Below are positions 8,829-16,990 of a DNA stretch of 64,000 nucleotides, piece after piece. Position 1 is the stretch's first letter; every line of letters begins with the position of its first letter. Location: contig WYBP01000014.1 in the NCBI GenBank assembly GCA_011525845.1, forward strand, positions 248,001 through 312,000, read 5' to 3'. The stretch comes from Gemmatimonadaceae bacterium. Lineage in GTDB: Bacteria; Gemmatimonadota; Gemmatimonadetes; Gemmatimonadales; Gemmatimonadaceae. Made by a program: the position numbers and the translations under genes. Under the pieces are notes generated by a model that made no database searches, was not told the origin of the DNA, and worked only from the letters and a program-made list of their open reading frames with translations.

Positions 8829-8903
8829 GGTGTGAGATGGGAGAGGTGAGGGACTGCACTCACCCGGCGCACCCTCACATCTCCCACCTCCCATCTCACA
8901 TCT
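8821..8903. repeat. Inverted pair of heptamer repeats between convergent genes, possible bidirectional terminator
   Basis: The left arm AGATGTGAG-(GTGTGAG)-ATGGGAG at 8821-8843 is complementary to CTCCCAT-CTCACATCT at 8888-8903, except for one extra 7-base unit in the left arm. A second, inner stem GGTGAG/CTCACC lies at 8845-8864. Both convergent genes, fabI and GNAT, take their last codons from this element: each ends ...CAGATGTGA. It shares sequence with the copy at 4744-4782. There is no U-tract, so a terminator role is only suggested. Confidence 0.65.
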
Positions 8904-9414
8904 GTCGTTCGAGCATCGTCACCGCATTCGCCCCCTCGTTGTACTCCCGCACGCCCACCGCCACGTAGCCCATCCGCGCGTGGAACGCGTCTGAGACCGG
9001 GTTCGGCGGGCGCAGGTTCACCTCGAGCGTGACGCGCGGCCAGCGGCCCTTCGCGAAGGCGTGCATGTCCTCGTAGAGCGCGCGCCCCGCGCCCCTGCCC
9101 TGCGCGCGCGGCGCCACCGCCACCCGGTCCAGGTAGAGGAAGCGGTCATGGCGCACGGTGAACCACGCGTAGTTGCCGCTCCAGTAGGCGATGCCCGAGG
9201 GGAGGCAGATCACGAACCCGGCCACCCCCGCCGCGTCCACGGCCACGCGGAAGTACACCGCGTGCTCCGCGAGCCAGGCCAGGTCGGTCGACGTGAGCTC
9301 GTTGAGGGCCGGCACCTCGGCGTTGTTCATCGAAAGCACCACTGGGTGATCCGCGACGGTCGCGTCGCGGATCACCCAGTGGGTCCTGCCCTTTCCCTCG
9401 CCGCTGCGCGTCAC
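8896..9414 (-). CDS. GNAT-family N-acetyltransferase
   Basis: A 172-residue single-domain GNAT protein. The acetyl-CoA loop is visible as VAVAPRAQGRGAGRALYEDM (R/Q-x2-GxG/A pattern) near residues 100-119, followed by the beta5 segment VTLEVNLRPPN and a typical C-terminal MGY. The substrate is unknown. The GTG start overlaps the stop of the VPS10 gene upstream (GTGA). A perfect 20-bp inverted repeat lies within its first 30 codons, encoding HWVIRDATVADHP. The gene ends inside a dispersed repeat. Confidence 0.8.
   Translation of the reverse strand: MTRSGEGKGRTHWVIRDATVADHPVVLSMNNAEVPALNELTSTDLAWLAEHAVYFRVAVDAAGVAGFVICLPSGIAYWSGNYAWFTVRHDRFLYLDRVAVAPRAQGRGAGRALYEDMHAFAKGRWPRVTLEVNLRPPNPVSDAFHARMGYVAVGVREYNEGANAVTMLERQM
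9339..9382. repeat. Perfect 20-bp inverted repeat with a 4-nt loop inside a coding region
   Basis: The arms are 9339-9358 (CCACTGGGTGATCCGCGACG) and 9363-9382, exactly complementary, separated by GTCG. The element sits in the 5' part of the GNAT coding sequence. Because it is a palindrome, the opposite strand also reads HWVIRD..VADHP in one frame. Confidence 0.9.
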
Positions 9415-12400
9415 GCCGCGGGGAGCACCTCATCATCATCCGCCGTGATCACCGGCTTGGGCGGCGGCTCCTCGGCCTTCGGCACCACCGCCTCGAGGCC
9501 GGCGCGCCGCGCCTCCTGGTTGAACCGCTCCAGGTCCTCCTTGAGCAGCTTCTCCATCTGCTTGAGCTGCACGCCCAGGAGCTCGGAGAGCTCCGCGAAC
9601 ACCGCCTCCGCCTGGTCCGTCGGGCGGTAGGGACCCGAGGAGGCCACGCCGTTCAGCGCGGCGATCTTGTTGTTCAACTTGATCGGAAAGTTGAGCGGGT
9701 CCTGGCCGCTCTGGTTCTTCACCTGATAGACCTCCTGCTCCACCTTCGAGAGCGCGGCCGCGAGCGCATCCGCGCTCCGCTTGAGGCGGGGCGCCTTCTC
9801 CGCACGGTCGGCGAGCTGCGCCTTCACGTTGCGGATGGTCTTCACCGCGTCGTTCGCCTCGCTCGTCTTGTCGCGCACCTTCATCAGGAACTCGAACTGT
9901 GCCACGAGGTCGGCCGCGGTGGCCGTGGTGCGCGGATCGTTGAGCAGCTTGAACGTCGCCGTCTGCGGCGCGGCGTTGCCCACGGTCATCCGCACCGTGT
10001 ACGTCCCCGCCGGCGCGATCGGGCCGCGCGTGCTCCCGGCCCAGAGGATCATCCCGGTGAAGGTGCTCGCATCGGGATAGCGCATGTCCCACGCGAAGGT
10101 GTTGAGCCCCGCCGCGTTCGGGATGCGCGTCTCGCCGCCGCCACCGCCCCGCCCGCCTCCGCCGCCACCGGCGGCACGTGCCGCCGCCGCAGCAGCAGCG
10201 GCCGCCGCACGCGAGGCCGAATCCGCCGACTCGTACATCTTGATCACCGAGCCGTCCGGCGCGAGGAACTCGAGCTTCACCTTCTGGTCGGCGCTCGCCA
10301 GGTGGTAGTACACCACCGCACCACTGGTCGGGTTGAGGCCCGGGCGCGTGGTCACCGTGCTGTCCTGCCGCGCCCCGCCACCGAACCCGCCGCCCCCCCA
10401 GTCGATGCGGTACGCGTCACGCGGGGCGAAGAGGTGCGCGGGCTTGGCGAGCACCGCCGGTGTCAGCTGCCGGATGGCCGAGATGTCATCGAGCACCCAG
10501 AACGAGCGCCCATGCGTGCCGACCACGAGGTCGCCCTCCTTCACCACCAGGTCGTGCACCGGCACCGGCGGGAGGTTCATCTGCAGCTTCTGCCAGAGCG
10601 CGCCGTCGTTGAACGAGACCCAGACGCCGCGCTCGGTGCCGGCGTAGAGCAGCCCGCGCCGCTCGGGGTCCTCGCGGATCACGCGCGTGAACTCATCCCC
10701 CGTGATGCCGTTCACGATCTTCGTCCAGGTCGCGCCGAAGTCAGTGGTCTTCCAGAGCGAGGGGGAGAAGTCGTCGAGCTGGAAGCGGTTCGCCGCGAGG
10801 TACGCCGTCCCCTCGTCGAAGCGCGAGGCGTCGATGATCGAGATGCGCGCGAAGTCCCCGATCCCAGGCGGCGTGACGTTCTTCCACGTCTTCCCGCCGT
10901 CCCGCGAGAGCTGCACCCACCCGTCGTCGGTGCCCACCCAGAGGGTCAGCGGCGAACGCGGCGACTCGGAGAAGGTGAAGATCGTGCCGTAGGTCTCGAC
11001 GCCCGTCTGGTCCTTGGTGATGGGACCGCCGGAGGGGCCGAGCGTCTTCGGGTCGTTCCGCGCGAGCGGCCCCGAGATGATGTCGAAGCTCTGTCCCTCG
11101 TTCGTGGAGCGGAACAGGTGGCTCCCGCCCACGTAGAGCACCTTCGTGTCGTGCTGCGAGATCACGATCGGGAAGGTCCACTGGAACTTGTACTTGATGT
11201 CCTCCGACGAATGCCCCATCGGGTTCATCGGCCAGGCGTTGATGTTCCGCTCGAGCCCGGTGCGCATGTCCTTGCGCGTCAGGTAGCCGGAGTAGCTGCC
11301 GGCGTAGATCAGGTCGGGGTTGGTGGGGTGCGCCGTCACGTAGCCGGACTCTCCGCCGCCCGCGTCCTGCCAGTCGGCGCGGCTGATCCCGCCCTCCTTC
11401 CGGCTCGGCCCGCAGAGCGTGGAGTTGTCCTGCTGCGCGCCGCAGACGTGGTAGGGGAAGTGGTTCGTCGTGGAGACGTGGTACATCTGCGCGGTCGCGA
11501 AATCCTGCTCGGACCAGGTCACGCCGCCGTTGAAGCTCACGTTCGCGCCGCCGTCATTCGCCTGCACCATCCGCTTCGGATCGCCCCGCGCGATCCACAT
11601 GTCGTGGTTGTCGCCGTGCGGGACGGAGATCTGCTGGCGGAAGGTCCGGCCGCCGTCCACGCTCCGGAAGAACTGGACGTTCAGTCCATAGATGACGTTC
11701 GTGTCCGCCGGGTCGGCGTAGATCTTGGAGTAGTACCAGGCGCGCTGGCGGAGGTTGCGGTCCTTGTTGATCCACTCCCAGGTCGCACCGGCGTCGTTCG
11801 AGCGGTAGACGCCCCCCGAGTCCGCCTCGATGATCGCCCAGACGCGCTGCGAGTTGGCGGGCGAGACGGCGAGGCCGATCTTGCCGAGCACGCCGCGCGG
11901 GAGGCCCGGCGCGGCGGTGATCTCCCGCCAGGTCGCGCCGCCGTCGGTCGTCTTGAAGATCCCTCCGCCGGGGCCGCCGGAGTTCAGCATCCAGGGACGC
12001 CGGTACGCATGCCAGAACGCGGCGTAGAGCGTGTTGGGGTCATTCGGGTCCATGATCAGGTCGGAGATCCCGGTCGAGTCGTTCCGGAAGAGGATCTTCG
12101 CCCAGGTCTTCCCGCCGTCGGTCGTCTTGAAGACGCCGCGCTCCGGGTTGTTCCCGAAGGCGTGGCCCAGCGCGCCGACATAGACGATGTCGGGGTTGGT
12201 GGGGTGGACGCGCACGCGCGCGATGTGGCGCGTCTCCTTGAGGCCCATCAGCGCCCAGGTCTTGCCGGCATCGGTCGTCTTCCAGAGCCCGTCGCCGTGC
12301 GAGGTATTGCCGCGGATGTGCGTCTCGCCTCCGCCGACGTACACGATGTCGGGGTTCGACTCCGCGACGCCGATCGCGCCGATCGTCCCGCCGAAGTACT

Positions 12401-12671
12401 TGTCGGTGACGGGATTCCAGTTCACGCCGCCGTCGGTGGTCTTCCAGACACCACCCCCGGTGGTGCCCATCCAGTACTCGAGCGGGCGGGACTCCGAGCC
12501 CGCGACGGCGACGGAACGCCCGCCGCGCGCGGGACCGAGCTCGCGCCATCGGACGCCGTTGAGGGCCGAGGCGTCGAGGGTCTGCGCCTGGGGCGCGACC
12601 GGCAGGGCCAGGGAGATCAGGGTGAGCGCGGCGGGCACCAGCGCGCGGCGGACAACGGACAGGACGGACAC
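9411..12671 (-). CDS. Secreted sortilin/VPS10-type BNR-repeat protein
   Basis: A large exported protein of about 1086 residues. The GTG at 12671 is chosen because TGGAGG precedes it by 6 nt and a signal peptide follows (LVPAALTLISLALPVAPQAQ). The first 700 residues hold many Asp-box/BNR motifs of the form K-T-T-D-G-G-x-x-W, a beta-propeller seen in VPS10/sortilin domains and glycosidase-like photosystem-stability proteins. The C-terminal part has a Gly/Ala-rich linker (about 810-850), a beta-rich FlgD-like segment (AGTYTVRMTVG) and a charged helical tail. Such proteins are abundant in Gemmatimonadota and Bacteroidota; the ligand or substrate is unknown. An in-frame ATG 26 codons upstream is less likely. 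Confidence 0.82.
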   Translation of the reverse strand: MSVLSVVRRALVPAALTLISLALPVAPQAQTLDASALNGVRWRELGPARGGRSVAVAGSESRPLEYWMGTTGGGVWKTTDGGVNWNPVTDKYFGGTIGAIGVAESNPDIVYVGGGETHIRGNTSHGDGLWKTTDAGKTWALMGLKETRHIARVRVHPTNPDIVYVGALGHAFGNNPERGVFKTTDGGKTWAKILFRNDSTGISDLIMDPNDPNTLYAAFWHAYRRPWMLNSGGPGGGIFKTTDGGATWREITAAPGLPRGVLGKIGLAVSPANSQRVWAIIEADSGGVYRSNDAGATWEWINKDRNLRQRAWYYSKIYADPADTNVIYGLNVQFFRSVDGGRTFRQQISVPHGDNHDMWIARGDPKRMVQANDGGANVSFNGGVTWSEQDFATAQMYHVSTTNHFPYHVCGAQQDNSTLCGPSRKEGGISRADWQDAGGGESGYVTAHPTNPDLIYAGSYSGYLTRKDMRTGLERNINAWPMNPMGHSSEDIKYKFQWTFPIVISQHDTKVLYVGGSHLFRSTNEGQSFDIISGPLARNDPKTLGPSGGPITKDQTGVETYGTIFTFSESPRSPLTLWVGTDDGWVQLSRDGGKTWKNVTPPGIGDFARISIIDASRFDEGTAYLAANRFQLDDFSPSLWKTTDFGATWTKIVNGITGDEFTRVIREDPERRGLLYAGTERGVWVSFNDGALWQKLQMNLPPVPVHDLVVKEGDLVVGTHGRSFWVLDDISAIRQLTPAVLAKPAHLFAPRDAYRIDWGGGGFGGGARQDSTVTTRPGLNPTSGAVVYYHLASADQKVKLEFLAPDGSVIKMYESADSASRAAAAAAAAAARAAGGGGGGRGGGGGETRIPNAAGLNTFAWDMRYPDASTFTGMILWAGSTRGPIAPAGTYTVRMTVGNAAPQTATFKLLNDPRTTATAADLVAQFEFLMKVRDKTSEANDAVKTIRNVKAQLADRAEKAPRLKRSADALAAALSKVEQEVYQVKNQSGQDPLNFPIKLNNKIAALNGVASSGPYRPTDQAEAVFAELSELLGVQLKQMEKLLKEDLERFNQEARRAGLEAVVPKAEEPPPKPVITADDDEVLPAA

Positions 12672-12819
12672 GCACGACCTCCATCGGGGGATGATTGACC
12701 CAGCGTGCCGATGTTGCTCCCCTTCGGGGCGCGACGCAAGGGCACACATCCTAGATTCTCAGGCGCTCGACCGAACGACCGTCGCATCCGTACTGGACTT
12801 CCGGAGGAGGACCCCTCAC

Positions 12820-13848
12820 ATGCTGCCCATCACGCCGATCATCACGTCCCGCTCGCACCGGACCGCGCGCGCCTCGCGCCCGGCCCTCGGCCTCGCCGCG
12901 ATCCTCGCGCTGCTCGTCGCCGGCTGTGGCGGCAAGGAACCGGAACAGGAGCAGGCCGCTCCGCCCGCGCGGGACCCCAACACGCCCCTCGCCGTCGCCA
13001 GTTCCGGTCTCTCCACGCCCGAGTCCGTGCTCTGGGACGACACGCGCCGCGTCTGGTACGTCTCGAACATCAACGGCTCGCCGACCGCGAAGGACGACAA
13101 CGGCTACATCCTCCGGCTCGGTCCCGGCCTCGCGCGGCTGGACTCGCTGCCATTCATCAATGGCGCGGACGACGACATCACGCTCAACGCGCCCAAGGGG
13201 CTCGCCCTCCAGGGGGACACCCTCTGGGTCGCGGACATCGACATGCTCCGCGGATTCGACGTGACCACCGGCACGCAGGTGGCCGATGTCGACCTCCGTC
13301 GCCTGCGCGCCACCTTCCTGAACGACGTCGCGGTCGGCAACGACGGCGCGATCTACATCACCGACAGCGGGATCGCGTTCGGTGCGGACGGGGCCGTCAC
13401 CCACCCCGGCCTCAGCCGCGTCTTCGAGGTCCGCAACCGCACGCCGCGGCAGGCCGTCGTCCTCCCGCGCGAGTCCGCGGCCAACGGCATCATCTGGCAT
13501 CCCGCCATGAACGCCTGGCTGATCGTCGGCTTCAACACGCCGAACATCTACTCGTGGGTGACGGGCGCCAAGGAAGCCACGGTGGCAGGCACGGGCCCCG
13601 GCGGCGCCGATGGCATCGTCGTCCTCGCCGATGGCAGCACGCTCCTCACGAGCTGGGCCGACTCCTCGGTGACGCTCTTCTTCGGCGGACTCACCACCAC
13701 CATGCGCCGCGGCCTCAACGCCCCCGCCGACCTCGGGTACGACGCGCGCCGTGGCGTGATCGCGGTGCCCCTCTTCTCGGACAACCGCGTCGAACTCTGG
13801 CCGGTGACCTCGACCCCCAGCGCCACGTCGGTCCCGCTGCGGCCCTGA
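12820..13848 (+). CDS. Lipoprotein with SMP-30/NHL-type beta-propeller
   Basis: A 342-residue lipoprotein. The start is fixed by a strong ribosome binding site (GGAGGAGG at 12803-12810). The signal peptide ends in the lipobox LLVAGC, so Cys30 or thereabouts is lipidated. The mature part shows repeated propeller-like blades (TPESVLWDD, LNDVAVGNDGAIYITDS, NGIIWHP, GADGIVVLADG) of the SMP-30/gluconolactonase or NHL type. The catalytic residues of lactonases are not obvious, so a binding role is equally possible. It is divergent from the VPS10 gene. Confidence 0.75.
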   Translation: MLPITPIITSRSHRTARASRPALGLAAILALLVAGCGGKEPEQEQAAPPARDPNTPLAVASSGLSTPESVLWDDTRRVWYVSNINGSPTAKDDNGYILRLGPGLARLDSLPFINGADDDITLNAPKGLALQGDTLWVADIDMLRGFDVTTGTQVADVDLRRLRATFLNDVAVGNDGAIYITDSGIAFGADGAVTHPGLSRVFEVRNRTPRQAVVLPRESAANGIIWHPAMNAWLIVGFNTPNIYSWVTGAKEATVAGTGPGGADGIVVLADGSTLLTSWADSSVTLFFGGLTTTMRRGLNAPADLGYDARRGVIAVPLFSDNRVELWPVTSTPSATSVPLRP

Positions 13849-13888
13849 TGCCTGAGGCGGCGGCGGGGCGGCCGGAGGCGATCGGGCG

Positions 13889-14905
13889 ATGAGCCGGCGA
13901 CGCTGGCTCATCGTCGTCCTCTCCTTCGCCGCGGCGCTCGGCGTCTCCGCCTACCTCGTCTGGAGCGGATGGACCAAGCACGGCGCGCCCCCGCTCCTCC
14001 CCTGGTGGGCGCACCTCGCCGCGCTCGGGGTGGTGGGCGTGGAGGTCCTCGCGCGCGGGCTCAAGCTGCACTGGAGTGCCGCCGCGATCGGTGTGCGGCT
14101 CCGGGTGGGCGCCGCGGTGCGTGTGATCCTCGGCGGCGACTTCGCGGCCGCCATCACCCCGGGCCGTTCCGGCGCTGAGCCGGCGCGCTTCCTCGTGCTG
14201 GCCGAGGAGGGGCTGCCGGCCGCGGCGATCATCCTCGTGCTCTTCGTGGAGCTCTTCCTCGAGCTCGTATCGCTGGTGATCATCGTCGCGGCGATGGCGG
14301 TCGTCTTCCGCGGTTCGGGGGGCGTGATCGGCCTGATGGTCGGGGTGATCGGCGCGTGGACCGTGCTCGTGGGCGTCGCGGCGGTGGCCGGCTGGTACCT
14401 CTCCCAGCGCAACACTCACGGCAAGCCGCCCGACTGGGCACGCCGGCTCGGATTCAACGCGGGCGCGTGGCGGCGGGTGCAGCGCGCGCTGCGCGCACTC
14501 AAGGCGAGCCTCGGCAAGCTCCGCGAGGCGCGTCCGGGCGCGCTCATCGCCGCGACGCTCGCTTCCTCCGTGCATGTCGCGGCGCGGCTCGGCATGCTCG
14601 TGGTGATCGTGCGCGCCGTCGCGCCCGAGACCGCGGTGGCGCCGCTCGTGCTCTGGTCGCTCGTCCTGCTGTATGGGAGCTCGATCGCGCCCGCGCCCGG
14701 CGGCGGCGGCGCGGTGGAGTTCTCGTTCAAGCTGGCCTTCGGCTCACTCCTCGCGGCGGATGTGCTCGCGGGCTCGCTGATCTGGTGGCGCGCCTACTCG
14801 TTCTACCTCTACATGCTGCTTGGCGCGCTGGCCGCCGGCAGCACGGTGCTCCGCGCCCTGCGCGAGCGCCCCGAGGAGTTGCTCGACGAGGCGCGGACCG
14901 CGTGA
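13889..14905 (+). CDS. Integral membrane protein, LPG synthase transmembrane/UPF0104-like
   Basis: A 338-residue polytopic membrane protein with about seven hydrophobic segments. The pattern resembles the flippase-like domain of lysylphosphatidylglycerol synthases (MprF/AglD family), including the conserved AAITPGRSGAEPAR loop near residue 88 and the glycine-rich APAPGGGGAVEFSFKLAFG segment near the C-terminus. Members are thought to move lipids or glycolipids across the membrane. It ends in a GTGA overlap with the SCP2-like gene, a plausible lipid-handling partner. Function is inferred from the family only. Confidence 0.75.
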   Translation: MSRRRWLIVVLSFAAALGVSAYLVWSGWTKHGAPPLLPWWAHLAALGVVGVEVLARGLKLHWSAAAIGVRLRVGAAVRVILGGDFAAAITPGRSGAEPARFLVLAEEGLPAAAIILVLFVELFLELVSLVIIVAAMAVVFRGSGGVIGLMVGVIGAWTVLVGVAAVAGWYLSQRNTHGKPPDWARRLGFNAGAWRRVQRALRALKASLGKLREARPGALIAATLASSVHVAARLGMLVVIVRAVAPETAVAPLVLWSLVLLYGSSIAPAPGGGGAVEFSFKLAFGSLLAADVLAGSLIWWRAYSFYLYMLLGALAAGSTVLRALRERPEELLDEARTA

Positions 14906-15321
14906 CTCACCGCCCATTCACCGTCCCATGGGCCGACGCGCTCCGCGCGGCGATCGAGGACGATGCCGACTACCGGAGTGCGGCCGCCAAGTGGACCTGG
15001 CCCGTGGCCATGGTGCTCGAGCCGGCGGCGGAGTTCGGATACCCCGAGGCGGTGGCGATCGAACTCCAGCTCGACCGCGGGCGCTGTGCGCGCGCGGAGG
15101 TCCGCGACCCCTCCACCGTCACCGCGCCGTTCGTGCTGCGCGCGACCTACGCCACCTGGAAGTCGATCGTGCGCGGGGAGCTCGACGTGATGAGCGCGGT
15201 GGTGCACCGGAAGGTCACCGTGCGCGGCTCGCTCACGACGCTCATGATGCACACCCGCGCGGCGATCGCGCTCGTCGCCTGCGCGCGGCGCGTCCCCACG
15301 GAGTTCCCCGACGAGCGTTGA
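14902..15321 (+). CDS. SCP2-like sterol/lipid-carrier domain protein
   Basis: A 139-residue soluble protein with the features of an SCP-2 domain: a beta-rich centre with an ELQLDRGRC segment, ATYATWKSIVRGELD, and a C-terminal amphipathic stretch that would line a lipid-binding tunnel. The GTG start overlaps the stop of the flippase-like membrane protein. SCP2 domains bind lipids or act as accessory domains; the pairing with a lipid-related membrane protein is consistent but not proof. Family assignment is by overall pattern and moderately secure. Confidence 0.6.
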   Translation: MTHRPFTVPWADALRAAIEDDADYRSAAAKWTWPVAMVLEPAAEFGYPEAVAIELQLDRGRCARAEVRDPSTVTAPFVLRATYATWKSIVRGELDVMSAVVHRKVTVRGSLTTLMMHTRAAIALVACARRVPTEFPDER

Positions 15322-15326
15322 CCGCG

Positions 15327-15366
15327 CCGGCGTGCGGTCCCCGGCGTGCGGTCCCCGGCGTGCGGC
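15327..15366. repeat. 14-bp tandem repeat, 2.9 copies
   Basis: The unit CCGGCGTGCGGTCC is repeated at 15327, 15341 and 15355 in the gap between the SCP2-like gene and the convergent anti-sigma gene. No function is evident. Confidence 0.85.
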
Positions 15367-15374
15367 CGGCGGCG

Positions 15375-16472
15375 TCAGCGCTCCTCGGGTGTCCGCGGGC
15401 ATTCCACCCGCGTCGCGACGTACGCCGTGGTGCGGTCACCCACGCGCGAGTCGCCACGCCACTGGTCCGCACCCGCGCGGAGCACCACGGCGGTCCGGCC
15501 GTCCGCGGCGACCACCAGCGTGAGCGTGTCCCCCGCCTGCCGCGCGATCACGGGGGCGTTCAGCAGGGTGTCGGCACTCCCGGCACGCTGCACGCGCCAG
15601 CACCCCTCGAGCACCTGGCGCGACTCGGCGGCCTTGTCCGCGCTCTGTTCGAGGCGCGACTGGAGCGCCGCGGCCGGCATCGCCTCGCGTGCCGCCGCAT
15701 CGCGCGGGGCCGCATCGCGCCGCGGTGCGGCCGCGACGGACGCGCGCTCGCGTGACTCCGAGGCTGCGCCCGCGGCGACGCCACCCGCGACGCCACCCGC
15801 CACGCCACTCGCGACGCCGCCCGCGACGCCCCCCACGGCACGCGCGCCGGCAGCGGCCTCGTTCGCCGCCTTCGCCGCCTTCGCGACCTCCGCCTCTCGC
15901 GTGAGTGCCGGCGCCGGCGCTTCCGCGCGCCGCGCTTCCGGCGGCGCGCTCGGCACCTCCTTCGGAGCTGCCTGCGGCATCGCTGGCGGCGCCGCGGTCT
16001 GCGCTGCCCGGTCGGATGCACCCGCCTTGACCTCGTCGGCGAGCACCGCGGTCGCCGCAGTCGCGGCCGGCACATCTGCCGTCGGCACGGCAGCCATCCC
16101 TTCACTGTTCGCGCGCGCCTCCCCGGCCACGAGCGCGAGGTCGTCCCCCTGCGGCGCGTTCGCCGAGCGCGTCAGGACCACGCTCGCCGTGCCCACCACG
16201 AGCACGATACCCGCCGCCATCCGCATCCAGGGCCGAACCGCCGACCGCGGTCGCGAACCTCCGGCCTTCGCACCCGCGGGGATCACCCCCGCCGGCACCA
16301 CGTCCAGCGCACTCACGATCCGCGACGACGCCGCGATCAGCCCCCGCGCCTCGGCGGCCACCGCTGCCCACTCGGCGTCCTCCGCCACCAGTCGCTCCAC
16401 GCGCGCCGCTTCGGCGGCATCGAGCTCGCCGTCGAGCCAGGCGTGGATCATCCCCTCATCAGGACGCGGCAT
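15375..16472 (-). CDS. Anti-sigma factor-like membrane protein
   Basis: A 365-residue protein beginning with a short anti-sigma-like N-terminal helix region (MIHAWLDGELDAAEAARVERL, first 35 residues). A single transmembrane segment lies near residues 91-106 (RMAAGIVLVVGTASVVL), followed by a long Ala/Pro/Val-rich linker with a GGVA repeat and a C-terminal beta-rich domain of about 85 residues (VLEGCWRVQ to the end). The start overlaps the sigma-factor stop by 14 bp. The usual HxxxCxxC zinc motif is not visible. The topology suits a sensor that holds the sigma factor at the membrane. Confidence 0.7.
   Translation of the reverse strand: MPRPDEGMIHAWLDGELDAAEAARVERLVAEDAEWAAVAAEARGLIAASSRIVSALDVVPAGVIPAGAKAGGSRPRSAVRPWMRMAAGIVLVVGTASVVLTRSANAPQGDDLALVAGEARANSEGMAAVPTADVPAATAATAVLADEVKAGASDRAAQTAAPPAMPQAAPKEVPSAPPEARRAEAPAPALTREAEVAKAAKAANEAAAGARAVGGVAGGVASGVAGGVAGGVAAGAASESRERASVAAAPRRDAAPRDAAAREAMPAAALQSRLEQSADKAAESRQVLEGCWRVQRAGSADTLLNAPVIARQAGDTLTLVVAADGRTAVVLRAGADQWRGDSRVGDRTTAYVATRVECPRTPEER
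15775..15834. repeat. 12-bp tandem repeat (5 units) encoding GGVA-type linker
   Basis: Five consecutive 12-bp units, consensus GCGACGCCACCC on the + strand, encode VAGGVASGVAGGVAGG-like sequence in the linker of the anti-sigma gene. The first two units are identical. Confidence 0.85.
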
Positions 16473-16986
16473 GCTTCCCTCCCCGGCGCCCAGCCTCGAG
16501 CGCCTCATATGACTCGGCGAGCCGGCGACGCGCTCGCGACAGTGTCGTCCCCACGGAACTCTTCTCGATCTTGAGCACGTCCGCGATCTCGGTGTAGTCC
16601 AGCCCTTCCTCCTTCAGGAGCAGCGCCTGGCGGTCCCGCTCGCCGAGCGCCTCGAGCGCACGCCGCGCCATCGCGGCCCGCTGCGCCCGCTCCAGCGTCT
16701 GCTCCGCCTCATCGACCGGCTCCTCCTCCTCGGCGCCCCGGACCTCCGAGGCGAGCAGCTCCAGGTGCCGGCGGTTCCGCGCGTCCCGCCGCGCCCCATC
16801 GCGCACGAGGTTGTGCGCCACCGCGAAGACCCACGCCCGCTCGTTCATGATGGCGTCCTGCCGCAGGGCCCGGACGAACGTCTCCTGCGCCACCTCCTCC
16901 GCCCAGTCGCGGTCACCCAGCCGTCGGGTGAGGTACCGCACGAGCGTGGCGTGATAGGTGCGGAAGAGACGTTCGGCCTGGTCCAC
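16459..16986 (-). CDS. ECF RNA polymerase sigma factor
   Basis: A 175-residue ECF sigma factor. Region 2 is visible in the first 60 residues (LVRYLTRRLGDRDWAEEVAQETFVRAL... AWVFAVAHNLVRD). Region 4 follows with the helix-turn-helix segment LDYTEIADVLKIEKSSVGTTLSRARRRL near residues 125-152. It starts with GTG 4 bp after the VIT/VWA gene stop and overlaps the anti-sigma start downstream, so the order is VIT/VWA, sigma, anti-sigma. The regulon is unknown. Confidence 0.9.
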   Translation of the reverse strand: MDQAERLFRTYHATLVRYLTRRLGDRDWAEEVAQETFVRALRQDAIMNERAWVFAVAHNLVRDGARRDARNRRHLELLASEVRGAEEEEPVDEAEQTLERAQRAAMARRALEALGERDRQALLLKEEGLDYTEIADVLKIEKSSVGTTLSRARRRLAESYEALEAGRRGGKHAAS

Positions 16987-16990
16987 GGCG

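Noticed and set aside
10302-12698. 798-codon open frame on the + strand opposite the VPS10 gene
   Set aside because: It is an antisense shadow made possible by high GC; composition is Arg/Val/Glu-rich with no domain, while the reverse strand has clear BNR motifs.
15775-15834. Possible CRISPR-like short repeat
   Set aside because: Units are 12 bp, contiguous, and encode an in-frame GGVA linker; no spacers.
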